NCBI GenBank assembly: GCA_024036415.1 | Contig: JAMWET010003603.1 | Coordinates: 122,501 to 186,500, forward strand | Source of the DNA: Prochilodus magdalenae | Lineage: Eukaryota > Chordata > Actinopteri > Characiformes > Prochilodontidae | DNA: 64,000 bases | Direction: 5' to 3' | Part shown: one piece after another, positions 46,307 through 57,790 of the stretch | Numbering within the stretch: position 1 is the stretch's first letter | Layout: every line of letters starts with the position of its first letter | The notes under the pieces: generated by a model | What the model saw: the letters and a program-made list of their open reading frames with translations, nothing else | Databases searched by the model: none | What the model was told of the DNA's origin: nothing | Translations under genes and position numbers: made by a program

Positions 46307-48189
46307 CTGTTCGGGTCAGTGCTTCAATACAGTGGTTATTATGCCCGAATCAGCAGCACAGTTGATTAAAAATGATTTGATTTGGGCTGTCTGCAGCGTA
46401 GCAGCAGATTATGAGTTTGCATACTGACAATGCTGCGAGCCCAGCTGACTAAATGAGATTTGAAGAAAATGACTGTTTGGCTGATCTAATGTTTGGTATA
46501 ATGCTTGAACTTCACTGCAAACCTCAGAAACACTAAACACCCTAATGGATATCATCAGAGGTGAACCGTGACCATTAGCATCGACTTTTAGCTAAAAAAT
46601 CGAATATACTAAATCTAAAAACAGCTTAGATTTTATATTATATTAGATTAAATACAGCAACATGAAGCTACTAAAAGATCACTTTATTTTATATTTAAAC
46701 CTTTATATTTAAAGAACCTATGCTAATATTTCATATCAGCATACGTTCTCCAGTTTCACAGTGACTCTTGTGGTAGAGAGACCTGGTACAGAGCTGCTGC
46801 TGCTGTTTTGCACTGATCTGATCAGCCACTGATCTCTAAACCACCTCTAAGCCACTGACCAGCTCATATTTACAGTCAGCCAAGAGCTGTGTCTTACAAA
46901 CTGGCCACACCCACTGGAAATCAAAATATGATTGGCTGATTCCTCCACCACTTTGTAATTATGCTGATGTTTAATTTGATACATTTGGCCTTTTGTTGAA
47001 TTCTTGAAGTCCTAACCGATAGAACACACCTAGCAGTATCTACCTAGACACCCCAGAAAGAGACAACGCCTGATTCAGATCATACATCATGAGACTGTTT
47101 TATTAACTGGGACGATATATTTTGCCTAATAATCCTATAAAATTATAATAAGCTAATATATTATATGACTATAGGATCATTCCAATGCCGCTCTGTAGAA
47201 CATCAGGCAGAAGAACTGCACTGTGCAGGTCATTTCTGAAAGGTTTATCACCTCTGCTGCTTTAAAAGGACTGCAAGCTGGAAGTAGCCTCTACAGTGTT
47301 GGTAATCTGAAATTGGATACCAGGCAACAACTAAAGGTCCAGTGGTGTTGAGGACTGATGAAACCGCATGACGCAAGCAAGGTAACCTCAGTTAAATAAA
47401 AAAAAGATACAGAGGCTTCTGGCCTCATCCCTGGTCAAACCACCCACTACCACCTTCACTTCCACCCCACACACACATCATACTGCCCATCTGTCTCATA
47501 ACTGACTCTCCACATGATGGAAACTGGTGCAATGACTAATAGTAGGTACATCCATTTGATCAATGGCTCCCACTGTGATGGTAATATGCCTGGCTAGATA
47601 TTCAAATATACTGGTAAATTAATAATGCAATATGATGAAAATGCAGAACGGATCTTGTGCACAAATACCAGCAGATTCACATGTGAGTAAATATGAATCT
47701 AGATTACTGTATATTAGCCAAGAAATATAATTCAGCATACGGCACGCCCTGGATGCATCCATATAAAGCTCATTTGGTGGGGGCAGTGGGGTGGGTGTAT
47801 GAATAAATAGACCCTTGGTCTAAACAAGTGGTTACCACACCGTTTTCTCAATAAGGGGCCAAACTCATTTATGAAATTCACACATACACAATGTTTTTAA
47901 TCTGTATGAATACACAAGTGTAGGGGAACAACACTTCATTCAAAACCTAGGCAGCAGCCACTGCGCACACTTTAGAGCAATATGAACTTGATGGGCAGAA
48001 TGTAAATGATAACCAAATCATCAGAGACACCAATGAAAGCGGCACAGGCAATGTTCGAAGCACAAAAGGAATAATAAAAAAGTAAAGCCAGGAAAAAAAA
48101 AAAACATACAATAATTGGCAGACTAGCATTAACTTAACTCTGCAGCTGTACCATTCATGAACACATGATTGTCAGAGCAATATCAACTG
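46307..48189. other. No gene recognised
   Basis: A piece at about 46835-46960 ('aactggccacacccactgga', 'atgattggctgattcctcca') may be an old dispersed repeat. The rest shows nothing. Confidence 0.4.
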
Positions 48190-48380
48190 ATACTCGAGAT
48201 TAAGATCCTTACCAGACCAGTAATGGCAGTGTCGGCCAATACTCAACATTAAGGTATGTGGATCATGTCTATATTGGCCAATACTAAACATAGGGATGCT
48301 CGGAATGGTACTTGTATTGGCCGATATACATCAAGTTGAGTATTGACTGGCATTGATTTCTGCTTTGAAACCAGCCAATA
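48190..48380. repeat. Possible dispersed repeat relic
   Basis: Recurring pieces of the type 'tggccaatactcaacatta', 'ttggccaatactaaacata' and 'ttggccgatatacatcaag' suggest a short, locally repeated or hAT-like fish repeat. The family is not established. Confidence 0.35.
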
Positions 48381-48857
48381 AACTCACAGAATAAAGGTGT
48401 GACGTAAAACCTCTCGAACATTCCTTTTTAATAACGAGTATATATTATATTGCTTATTTTCACAAAGCACGTAATTGGTGTCAGCGTCGCTCCAGAAGTG
48501 TTCTGTTGTTTTCACACACGCATAGACTGTAACAATGTCAAAGGACACTACATGCACTGAAAAGTATTGAGTATTGAACTAAAATCCAGCTTCTAGGTTC
48601 CTAACTCAAACCAAGGAATCAAAGTGGGCTGTTCACATGATCCACCTGAATAATCAGATATCTGCAGAATTCAGACTATGATCAGACTGTTAAGTGCACA
48701 TAAACGCTCCGTTTCGTCAAAGCTCAACACTGAGGTATTTTAATTGGAAGCTTGGCCTGCGTCCTGCTGACCCATCTTATGACCCAGCGAAATAATTACA
48801 GACTAATCAGACATTTATTCTTCTACTCTACAAACATTATACGGTCCATTCTTGTGC
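48381..48857. other. No gene recognised
   Basis: Unremarkable sequence between two repeat relics. Confidence 0.5.
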
Positions 48858-49026
48858 TGTCTTGCATCTGGTGTTGACCCGAGGAGGATGGGTTCCCCTT
48901 TTGAGTCTTGGTTCCTCTCGAGATTACTTCCTTCCCAACTGAGGGAGTTTCTCCTTGCCTCTGTCGCCCTCGGCTTGCTCATTGGGGGCTCAAACACCAG
49001 ATTCTTTGTAAAGCTGCTTTGGTCGA
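48858..49026 (-). repeat. Dispersed repeat family D, copy 1 (minus)
   Basis: Read on minus it gives 'aaagcagctttacaaagaat', 'gagcaagccgagggcgacag', 'aggagaaactccctcagttg', 'gaaggaagtaatctcgagag', 'gaaccaagactcaaaagggg' and 'aacccatcctcctcgggt'. The same blocks occur in order in 61082-61335. I recognise the pattern from memory as a widespread teleost repeat. It is the sequence type from which the 55/56-bp array seems to derive. Confidence 0.8.
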
Positions 49027-49269
49027 ACCCAACATAAAAGTACTTGTGTCGGCCAGCATTAGACTACTCAAGGGAAGCAAACTGAAAATTCTAAATTCTG
49101 ATACCTGTGCCCCTTTTTTTTTTTTTCAGTTTTGATTATTGCATGGCCATTTTATCTCCAGTATCAGCATATTTTTACATATTTCCTATGAGTCATACTG
49201 CAGTCATATTTGTATATTGGGAGATATTCTAGCTATATTCATTGTAATAAGTGAGATATATTTATCTAT
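49027..49269. other. No gene recognised
   Basis: AT-rich sequence with a T-run at 49115-49128. Confidence 0.5.
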
Positions 49270-49370
49270 AGCTATAGTTAATCATTTTTGCTGAGTCTGT
49301 TCTGTACCACCCTTATTATTGTATTACTGAGATGTATTGTGTACTATTGGCTGCTTCGGGATCAATAAAG
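49270..49370 (+). repeat. Probable retroposon 3' tail before a TATC microsatellite
   Basis: The sequence 'gctgcttcgggatcaataaa' followed by 'gtatctatc' is typical, from memory, of the 3' ends of fish LINE/SINE elements. These carry AATAAA just before a simple-repeat tail. No coding remnant is left upstream, so the left edge is uncertain. Confidence 0.6.

Positions 49371-49429
<59 letters not shown>
49371..49429. repeat. (TATC)n microsatellite, about 14-15 units
   Basis: An uninterrupted tetranucleotide run that directly continues the retroposon tail. Confidence 0.97.
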
Positions 49430-50746
49430 TACAACATTCTGTGATGAAAGCATTGCAAAGGCCAGTATAAAACACACCATGCAACGTGCAGCCCTAGCTA
49501 ACTGTAACCAACAGAATGAGAGAAAATGATTCATCTTAGACAGAAAGATAAATGCATCTAATGCAGAGGCAATAAGACACAAGACTATTGTTTACATCAG
49601 AATGTCGAGCTAGTCTGGAAGTGAGGGGTTAAACCAAACTTCAAACAAAGATGGGGGTCAGAAGCAGGAGAGAGGGAGATGGAGGATAGAAAGTCACGAT
49701 GAAGGAGCATGATTTACTTTCTCAACAGAAAACACTTTCATCCACACAAGTGTGTTTGTTCTTGTTCCACATTCACAACCTATCAGGGAGGCAGCTGACT
49801 ACAATTTTAGCTGTATTTCAGGGGAGAGATGATATCTCTCTCTTATTTAGGCCTAAATCTAGTCAACTTCTCGGCACCCGGAGATCAGGAGAGCTTCGAA
49901 AACGCAGCAAAGCATCAAAGTGGGGCACCGAAAGTTATCCAAAAAGATTGTCAGGTGTTTCTAAAAAATCAAATCGGTCACATCCGGTTAAAGCTGGCAG
50001 AAGTTCTGCACTGACTGCGTTTAAATCACTGCTGAAGTGGTTCATACTGAGTACTTCCTGTCCTACACGAGACGGAGGAACAAGCCTTCACAAGCATTTC
50101 ATCAATTTGCATGCAATACGGAGCAGATCATTTCCTGTCAGTCCTAAATCTTGCTCTGTTTGAAGTGGTGGGCTCTGTGAAAAATCTAATTTACAGTCTT
50201 TCCTCTCCAAACACACCCAATCGGCCGAGACGTGTTTGGTGCATGACTCTTGCCTTTTTAGCCTTGAAACTATGAAAATATGAATGTAACATATTGTTGG
50301 TAAAAAAAAAAACTTCTGTAATCAAAAACTTCCAATTTTACACCTGTAACAAGCTACTGTATCAGATTTAAATTGGCCATCATCTTCAATGAGGTCACTT
50401 TGTCCCGCAATATTCCGGTCCCAGCCTTCCTACCACGCTCTGAACATTCCCAGGAAAGTCCTCTTCTGTATACAAGTCAGGCACCATCTGTGGCTTAAGC
50501 TGGATGTCTTCCACTGTGTCAAAACAGCATCCCTGCAGCTTGAATTTTTATTGTGGGCAAGAGGAAGAAGTTGCAAGGCCTCTGGGTTGCAGCTGTAAGC
50601 CAAACTCTAGTCATAGGTGATCCTTGATATTAAGGTTGGGTAATCCTGAGCCCATTGACAGAGATTCTCGCAGACTTCGACACAGCGCTGCTGCAGCACA
50701 GGCCTCAGGAGCCTCGGTAGGAACCTGACAACAAAGCAGTGTATGT
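49430..50746. other. No confident gene; 154-codon open frame at 49699-50163
   Basis: The plus frame of 154 codons at 49699-50163 is the longest here that is not made by a simple repeat. It is rich in serine, lysine and arginine. I see no domain, signal peptide or membrane segment, and no splice-like context. A second frame of 61 codons overlaps it. I regard it as a chance frame. Confidence 0.4.
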
Positions 50747-51118
50747 TTAAAATTGTTCAAACTCAAATGACACATTGGGGATGTCCGCAATTTCCTCGAA
50801 GGTGATCTGAAGATCAAGTTTGTTTAATTTCTTGGACATTTTCAGGGCGTGTGGCTGGTGGAGGATTTCCTTAAGTGCCGTGACAACAAGCTGTTCCTCT
50901 TGGTACTGACCACAGTGCTTCCACACGGGGATTTGTTGGTCGTCTCCACCAAGACAAAAACGGGACTCGTCGCTGAAGATGACCGGCTGCCATTCAGAGT
51001 CACTCCATGACAGTCTGGCCCGACACCATTGCAGTTCTTGGTGACGTTGACATGGTGTTAAAGCCGGTCATTGTAACGGTCTGTGAGCATGTAGTCCTGC
51101 GTCGTGCAGACATTCACG
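50747..51118 (-). pseudogene. Tc1-like transposase relic with an unrelated open extension
   Basis: On minus, 51118 down to about 50905 encodes ECLHDAGLHAHRPLQ, a stop (51068-51070), then PALTPCQRHQELQWCRARLSW and EWQPVIFSDESRFCLGGDDQ, and VWKHCGQ. This covers the end of the DNA-binding region and the first catalytic aspartate block (FSDESRF) of Tc1-like transposases, in the right order. The same frame then stays open for about 50 more codons that do not resemble transposase (it includes KMSKKLNKLDLQITFEEIAD) to a TAA at 50747-50749. The second and third catalytic blocks are missing, so it cannot be an active transposase. No start codon follows the internal stop before the homologous part. Confidence 0.8.
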
Positions 51119-52084
51119 GTGACGCATGAAAAGTTGAGGAAAAGAAAATGGAACCCATAAATCTCTCACTTCAGGGCCATTTTTATGAAAACTGTTGGAA
51201 GGCAACTGAACATGAAGTTCTTTGCAGAGATGTTTATTTCTCAGAGATAATGGGTGGGTGGGTGGGGGGGCTGGAGCAGATGTGTGATGATTTAGGCATG
51301 CAGTTCACACAATGCTAACCTGGTGGCTATAAGCTAACATTACAACATTAGCCTGTAGCTTCAGCGCAAAACCACAAAAGCTCAGACACAAACATGACCA
51401 GCTACCTTAGGGGTACATAGAAAAAATGCCAAACAAGCCGCTTTTAAACAGTGTGGGGCATTTGTGTGTGCTGATGAGCTTCGTACCGGGGTAAACGATC
51501 CCAGGCTATGTATACAGAAGGCTGAGAGTTAGACACATTCCAACTGATGATAAAACACAGATTCCTCCGGAACACAGCTCTAACAGAAGGGCTTCATTAT
51601 TAACAAACACATCATCAGCCTCCAAACCTACTGGTGTATTTGGGTCAGTGATAAGACGTCAGATGCCCGCATTATGCACGAGTCCCACATTGCTGGGTGA
51701 TAATGATGCATTTCTAGGCCAGGCGCTAAAAAGCCGTTTCTACAAAGGTATTAAAGACTTCTGTTCGTTTTCCTTTATACCCTCAACTCATAAATTCTCA
51801 ATTTAGACTGGGAATCAGTGCAGCATAAATGCTAAAAGTATGGCGAGCAATACACGAGCGCTGAAACTGTTTTACATATTTACAGCTTTAATTATTGATT
51901 AAGAAACGCTTTAGCGGAAAAACACGCTTGTTTTACCCTCTAGTTCTGATAGAAACCCAAGAGTGTTTCAAAATCAACAGCAGCAGCAAAGACATACTGA
52001 CCCAGACTTCACATGGCTCTCCGGAGTGTCAGTTTCAAATAAGATGAGGAAAGAAAAGAGAGTGAGAAAACGGCAGAGAGAGCA
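51119..52084. other. No gene; compact unique AT-rich block at 51560-51960
   Basis: The block has 'gcttcattattaacaaacac', 'ataatgatgcatttctaggc' and 'agctttaattattgattaag', again dense in homeodomain-like cores and without repeat similarity. Regulatory function is only a suggestion. Confidence 0.3.
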
Positions 52085-52190
52085 AGAGAGAGAGAGAGAG
52101 AGAGAGAGAAAGAAAGATAGAGAGAGAGAGTGAGAGAGAAAGAGAGAGAGAGAAAAAGAAAGAAAGAGAAAGAGAGAGAGACAGAGAGAA
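52085..52190. repeat. GA-rich microsatellite
   Basis: Runs of GA, GAAA and AAAGA on the plus strand, about 105 bp. Confidence 0.95.
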
Positions 52191-52869
52191 CATCTTGCTA
52201 TTATTTATTCATTCCCCCAGAACTTGCTTCAACAGCCCATGACGTCTTGAGGTCACCTAAGAAAATGGTAGAAAAGTGGTAAAGAGAACTTCCTTGAAAA
52301 AAAAGTTTTCAGCGGAAATTTGGGCTGACCTACTGTAAAATTCAGGAACTCTGAGATAAGCAGCTGGCAGGAAAGTGGCTTAATCTTACTTGAAGGGTTT
52401 CATCTGAAAAAGGCACTGCCAGGATTGCACTTGAACACCACAGAGGCCTGGACAGAACTCATATCAGACTTGGCTATGCGTAGAGTAGCCCTCTAAAATA
52501 CAGCTCTCAAACTCAAGGCTCATGCAACCACAGATATCACTATATCTGAAAGCAGGAGAAAACGGATAGTAGGTAACATCACAGTTCAGAAGACACCGAA
52601 ACCTAGCAAACAAAACTGACAGAGGAACGGTGATGTAAATCACCAGCTGAATGTGGTATCTGACCCAAGGCAAGGTCAGGAGATATCAGACAAAGTTTAA
52701 CATTGGAAGCAAATAATGTTCAACACTGAATGGAAGTATTTAGATTTTTGTTTGTGTGCTTGTTTGATTGTTATCAATATAAATTATGCAGAATTTATTA
52801 CACAATTATTTACTTTAAATAATTATTTCAGCCAACATTTAACACAGTTGGAAACCAATTACGACAGAG
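52191..52869. other. No gene recognised
   Basis: No array, element or recognisable frame. Confidence 0.5.
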
Positions 52870-53158
52870 ATAAAAGTCAAATGGCTTTTATTAGACAAAC
52901 TGGCAATCAAGGTCGAGAGCAAGAATCGAAGAAGCGCTACAAAAGGACGAGACTGAGGCATGAACACGGAGACAGGCAGAGATCAAGAACCAGAGAGCCA
53001 ATAAACCAGGCAAACAAAACCAAAGGGACTCAAAAGAGAGAGAAAAACGAATAAAGGGAACAAAGGGAAGGCGTAAAATAGAAAAAGCTAGCACAGAGAA
53101 CAAGAGAGAAAAGCTCTGTATGCAAACTAGGTTGGTAATCCTGTGCAAAGTTTGTTAC
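52870..53158 (-). repeat. Possible LTR fragment (minus)
   Basis: Read on minus it starts 'tgtaacaaactttgcacagg', runs through T/C-rich sequence and reaches 'tctaataaaagccatttgac', an AATAAA-like signal near the end as in LTRs. I found no target duplication and no clear terminal CA, so this is tentative. Confidence 0.35.
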
Positions 53159-53392
53159 ACCACAAAATAATTAGCTGGCATGTGCCAATGACACTTCTTC
53201 CCTTTCCAGTCACTGACACCTTATCATTAAGTTCTGCCTCTACCCATCTTCCTAACCTCTGCCGAACATATAAAACAGTGCCACTGGCATGCACATGCGC
53301 CTCAGAAACTGATTCATGGTATGTTTATTCTATATTGCTGAAAGCGATAATGTGTGTGGGAGTCATTATTGGGGCCTGCTGGGCATGTGCCG

Positions 53393-53394
<2 letters not shown>
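53159..53394. other. No gene recognised
   Basis: Short unique spacer before the long GA tract. Confidence 0.5.
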
Positions 53395-53462
<68 letters not shown>

Positions 53463-53510
53463 GTTTGTTAGAGTGAGAGAGAAAGTGAGAGTGTGTGCGT
53501 AATAGAGTGA

Positions 53511-53596
<86 letters not shown>

Positions 53597-53681
53597 AAGA
53601 GAGAGACAGAGAGAAAGAAAGAGAAAGAGAGAGACAGAGACAGAAAAAAAAAAGAGACAGAGAGTGAGAGACAGAAAAAAA

Positions 53682-53722
<41 letters not shown>

Positions 53723-53804
53723 CAGAAAAAAAAGAGAGACAGAGAGAGAGAAAGAGAGAGAGACACAGAGAAAGAGAGAGAGAGAGAGAGACAGAGAAAA
53801 AGAA

Positions 53805-53869
<65 letters not shown>

Positions 53870-53948
53870 AAAAAAAGAGAGACAGAGAGAGAGAAAGAGA
53901 GAGAGACACAGAGAAAGAGAGAGAGAGAGAGAGACAGAGAGAAAAGAA

Positions 53949-53994
<46 letters not shown>

Positions 53995-54124
53995 CTTGAG
54001 AGAGCGAGAGAGAGAGAGGGAGAGAGAGAGAGAGAGAGTGGAGAGAGAGTGGGTGGTGAGGGCGAGAGAGAGAGAGTAAGTCTGAGTTTGAGAGCCGTTG
54101 AGAGTGGGAGAGAAATACTTGAAG

Positions 54125-54178
<54 letters not shown>
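53395..54178. repeat. Long GA-rich polypurine tract, about 780 bp
   Basis: The plus strand is almost entirely G and A over about 780 bp, with scattered single C (GACAGA) and T interruptions and short less-pure islands near 53460-53510 and 54050-54130. Blocks such as 'gacagaaaaaaaagagagac' recur at about 53672, 53720 and 53866, so part of it is a higher-order tandem. Open frames of up to 194 codons on both strands are only RE/ER and SL/LS repeats. Such mirror-symmetric polypurine sequence can form triplex (H-DNA) structures and is prone to length change. Confidence 0.97.
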
Positions 54179-54179
<1 letters not shown>

Positions 54180-54872
54180 TGATTAGCTCTGGGTTGTAGC
54201 CTGTATGTTCTCTCCCACTGCTGCTATCCTGGACTGTGATGAATGAAGTGTGGGGGCTCCCCTACCCAACGAATGGTCTCCTTTACACCGCACTGGCTAC
54301 GCTCCGCATGGTTTCTCTATGGAGGACGAGGCAAGTAGCTATCCACCATTCTGCGTCTCTCTCTCCGGGAGCATCTGCCCGCAGCACCCATTCATCAGAC
54401 TATACAGATTCTGTGTTTGAGTGCCGTTGTTAAATTAATAAACCGGATACTTGATCTTCTTGGAGAGATGTTCCTAAAAACCATACTCTGCCAGGGTTAT
54501 GGCTCTCTCCATGTTGTTGTTCTTTTTCTTAAGTCACCCAGCAAAAGATGCTACTGAAGGCATAGCACGCACTGCAAACGGAAGTGTGGATCGGAGTAGC
54601 CTAATTATCCAATACCAGATCCTGCTAATTCTGTTAACATTGGAACCGATCCTAAAAAAAAACTCTACTGTACTGTACGTAGAACCAAACATACATCAGA
54701 ACAACCAGCCTATTAGTGATTGTAAGCACCGGTGTAATTTCAGACATGTAGTAGTGAGATCACTTTGAGAAACATGGTACGGTTGTCCAGAATAAACACA
54801 TACCTGAGTTATAAAAGCTGTCAGATATTAATTATTACGTAGCTGACAGTTACAGTCTAAAACGCATTACTC
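54179..54872. other. No gene recognised
   Basis: Small frames of 65 and 89 codons resemble nothing known. Confidence 0.5.
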
Positions 54873-55214
54873 ACTTCCAGTGAAGAGTGATGTAGGTGAA
54901 GACATCTTGCACCATCACATGCTTCCAACTTTGTGGAGCAGCCGCCTGGAACTCCACCCCAATGAACATCTCCGGTATGAATCTTTAGGGTGAATTTATG
55001 GAAAACATCCAGACCTTCTTATTCAAGTGGGCACAAACTCTCTCTGACAGACACCAAAATCTTCTGGAAAGTCTTTCCAGAGGAGTGGAGGCTGTTATGG
55101 CTGAGGGGGCAAATCCATATCCATGTTCATGGCTCTGGAATGGAATGTCCAGCAGGTATATACATATCGGTGTGATGGTTGGGTGTCCACATACTTTTGG
55201 CCACACAGTGTAGT
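54873..55214 (+). pseudogene. Tc1-like transposase 3' relic
   Basis: One frame reads NLLESLSRGVEAVMAEGANPYP (split here as NLLESLSRGVEAVMAEG then ANPYP), matching the typical fish Tc1 C-terminus of the form LVESLPRRVEAVIAAKGG. In another frame NEHLRYE corresponds to the NPIEHLWDE block upstream. The element-side end 'gtgtccacatacttttggcc' is the usual sequence near the terminal repeat. Frame changes show it is dead. Confidence 0.8.
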
Positions 55215-56641
55215 TTTAACTAGATAGGTTACACGGTAGCAAACTAGCATTGCTAGAAGCCCATCTAAAACAATACAACTAAAATACTTAGGACATTTTC
55301 ACAATACACAACAGACAGCACAATATTTCATGTTTCTGAGGTCTGGAAACAAGTTGCAATCAAGTAAATCAGTAGTGCAATATTACTATAAGGCTATTAA
55401 AACGGCATATTGGACTAGCACCCAATCAGCTACTCGTTATAATCAGCTACACAGTTTCTGCAGCTCCTATACACATAATATTGTTATTGTTGTTGTTTAC
55501 AGTTCCCCTATAATTGGTATAAATCTGTCTTCATGATGAATACAGTGGCTCAGTGTTCTAGAAGTATGAATGATATCTATAATGAACCGAGAAAAACAAA
55601 CTGTGAGTCTAATTTAATATGTTTATAACAACATCTGTGTCATATTACCCATCCCTAAATCCATCTATAGATGGATTCCTACAACGCTACGCAGAGACAA
55701 ATCAATCCCACAAAGCTGTTAGGGCATAAACTGATTGATCACTGAGTTCAATGACACCATAAACAGGGAATCGTAAAGCAAGACAGGATAAATTCAAGAC
55801 TACTGTAACTATTTCAGCAGCGGGACGGTGCTTCAGGGCCTCTCAGTGGTCCGTGCTACACATATAGGGCTGTTTTACAGCTCAAACGCCGCCAACAAAA
55901 GTTTCTTTCTTTCACTTTCTTCTGATGTTTCACTGCTCAAAGTCATGCCGGAGTGTACAAGGCAGCCCAAGTCCGGCTCACTTTCCGTGAACTCTTTTCT
56001 TCGTGAAGATAACATCTTCATTTCACGCTCAGGACAGAACTGGACTGAGCAAAGGTCTCTGCAAGGATACGAGCCTGGGAACCACATATTTCTTGCTGTC
56101 AAATAACTTCTAAGGCCCCATGAATCAGTTACACACAGGGCAAAAGATGGTCTGTCTATATCTATACTGTTGCTGTCAGAACCAAGTGTCATAGCTCCCA
56201 AATGACAACCTTTCAGGTGAAGAAGAAAACCTTTAATGCACAATATCACTGTTTCAAACTGCCATATACAAACCATGTCATAGCCCAGGCCATACTCAAA
56301 CCCATATAAAAGTAAAAACGATTCTATTCAAGCTGCACTACATACAACATTTGGGTTTAAATACTATTTATGAGAAAAGGGCTTAAAAAGGCCGAACACA
56401 TTGTTGAATTACCACAGAAAGCCTAAAATAATAGTTCAGAACACACCGAGTCAGATGTCAGTTTTTAGACCATCCCATACATATTACCATTGTGCAGGCT
56501 CAAATAAGAAGGTCCAGCTTAATGTTTAGCTCTTAAATGCAAACTTAAGATTAAAAATGCTGAAACTGATGAAAATACGATGACAAGAATACACAATTCA
56601 CTCACTTCCTGAAGAGTGTCAACATGCTCGCAATCATCAGA
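55215..56641. other. No gene recognised
   Basis: Frames at 55828-56106 (plus, 92 codons) and 55875-56276 (minus, 133 codons) overlap in opposite directions, and neither resembles a known protein. No repeats were seen. Confidence 0.5.
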
Positions 56642-56643
56642 TA

Positions 56644-56674
56644 CAGGGGTTGGACAATGAAACTGAAACACCTG
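56644..56674 (+). repeat. Left terminal inverted repeat (31 bp)
   Basis: Perfectly complementary to 57144-57174. Confidence 0.97.
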
Positions 56675-56827
56675 TCATTTTAGTGTGGGAGGTCTCATGG
56701 CTAAATTGGACCAGCCTGGTGGCCAATCTTCATTAATTGCCATTGCACCAGTAAGAGCAGAGTGTGGAGGTTCAGTTAGCAGGTAAGAGCACAGTTCTGC
56801 TCAAAATACTGCAATGCACACAACATT

Positions 56828-56992
56828 ATGGGTGACATACCAGAGTTCAAAAGAGGACAAACTGTTGGTGCACGTCTTGCTGGCGCATCTGTGACCAAGA
56901 CAGCAAGTCTTTGTGATGTATCAAGAGCCACGGTATCCAGGGTAATGTCAGCATACCACCAAGAAGGACGAACCTCCACCAGCATCACATAG
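56828..56992 (+). pseudogene. Tc1-like transposase N-terminal remnant, 55 codons
   Basis: The frame starts MGDIPEFKRGQTVGARLAG and continues ASVTKTASLCDVSRATVSRV then MSAYHQEGRTSTSIT, stop. This is the first helix-turn-helix (paired-like) domain that binds the element ends. In the family it is followed by a second such domain and the DDE catalytic domain (about 340 residues overall), both absent here. A product of this frame, if made, would bind DNA but not cut it. I infer no function. Confidence 0.85.
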
Positions 56993-57143
56993 TGACCTGG
57001 CCACTATCCTGCAAGAGGAATGGCTTAAACTCCCTCTGACCACTGTGCAGGACTTGTATATGTCATTCCCAAGACCAACTGACGCTGTATTGGCCACAAA
57101 AGAAGGCCCTACACCATACTAATAAATGATTGTGGTCTAAAAC

Positions 57144-57174
57144 CAGGTGTTTCAGTTTCATTGTCCAACCCCTG
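57144..57174 (-). repeat. Right terminal inverted repeat (31 bp)
   Basis: Perfectly complementary to 56644-56674 and followed by TA. Confidence 0.97.
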
Positions 57175-57176
57175 TA

Positions 57177-57461
57177 TATACTCTTCTTTGACAGAATAGC
57201 CGCGGACAGGAATGAAACTCTGTGGTAGGTTTGACATGAGACACGCAAATGACTCAAGCTTCAAGATGAGCGGTTTGTTGTCAAGTGTCACACGTCCAGA
57301 ATGCCTGGTCTCACCCCACCTCAACCCCTACCACACAGTCTGCAGGAGCTGTGTGAGAATTTTTAAGCTTCATGCGATGGATTATCACACGAACAGAGCA
57401 ACCATGATGGCCTGACGTCATACTGAGAGAGACTACTTCTGTATGTGAAAGCTGGATAGTG
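57177..57461. other. No gene recognised
   Basis: A spacer with opposing short frames only. Confidence 0.5.
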
Positions 57462-57790
57462 TTGGTTGTTGGACGATTCTCAGTCCAGCAGTGACGCTGA
57501 GGCGTCCAGCAGCACTGCTGTGTCTGATCCACTCACACCAGCCCAATGCACACTAACACACCACCACCACGTCAGTGTCACTGCAGTGCTGAGAATACCT
57601 GAGAATACACACCTCATACCTGCTCTGTGGTGGTCCTGTGAGGGTCCTGTCCATTGAAGAACAGGGTAATACAGTATACAGAGAAACAGATGGACTACAG
57701 TCTGGACATGTAGAGCTACAGAGTGTCCTTTACTGTCATTGGAGCTGATAAAACAGACAAGGTAGATAACGAAGGTAATTAATTAAGTGG
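57462..57790 (+). repeat. Dispersed repeat family A, copy 4
   Basis: It begins 'ggacgattctcagtccagca' and continues 'gaggcgtccagcagcactgc', 'caccaccaccacgtcagtgt', 'gagaaacagatggactacag' and 'cattggagctgata'. Order and sequence are almost those of copy 3. A short direct repeat 'gagaatacctgagaatacac' interrupts it near 57590. Confidence 0.9.

Larger units (their letters stand above)
56644..57174 (+). mobile_element. Short Tc1-like element with perfect 31-bp inverted ends
   Basis: The left end 56644-56674 begins 'caggggttggacaatgaaac' and continues 'tgaaacacctg'. The right end 57144-57174 is its exact reverse complement. TA flanks both sides (56642-56643 and 57175-57176), the target duplication of Tc1/mariner elements. 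The 531-bp body keeps the N-terminal part of a transposase (56828-56992) and, near 57000-57115, a diverged C-terminal piece ending GPTPY. The central catalytic region is deleted. It could move only with transposase from a full-length relative. Confidence 0.95.

Noticed and set aside
49699..50163. 154-codon plus-strand frame as a gene
   Set aside because: No recognisable domain, no exon context, and an overlapping second frame. A frame of this length is plausible by chance in 64 kb.
53495..54079. 194-codon open frames rich in RE on plus and SL on minus
   Set aside because: They lie entirely within the GA tract; the frames follow from the dinucleotide repeat and have no other content.
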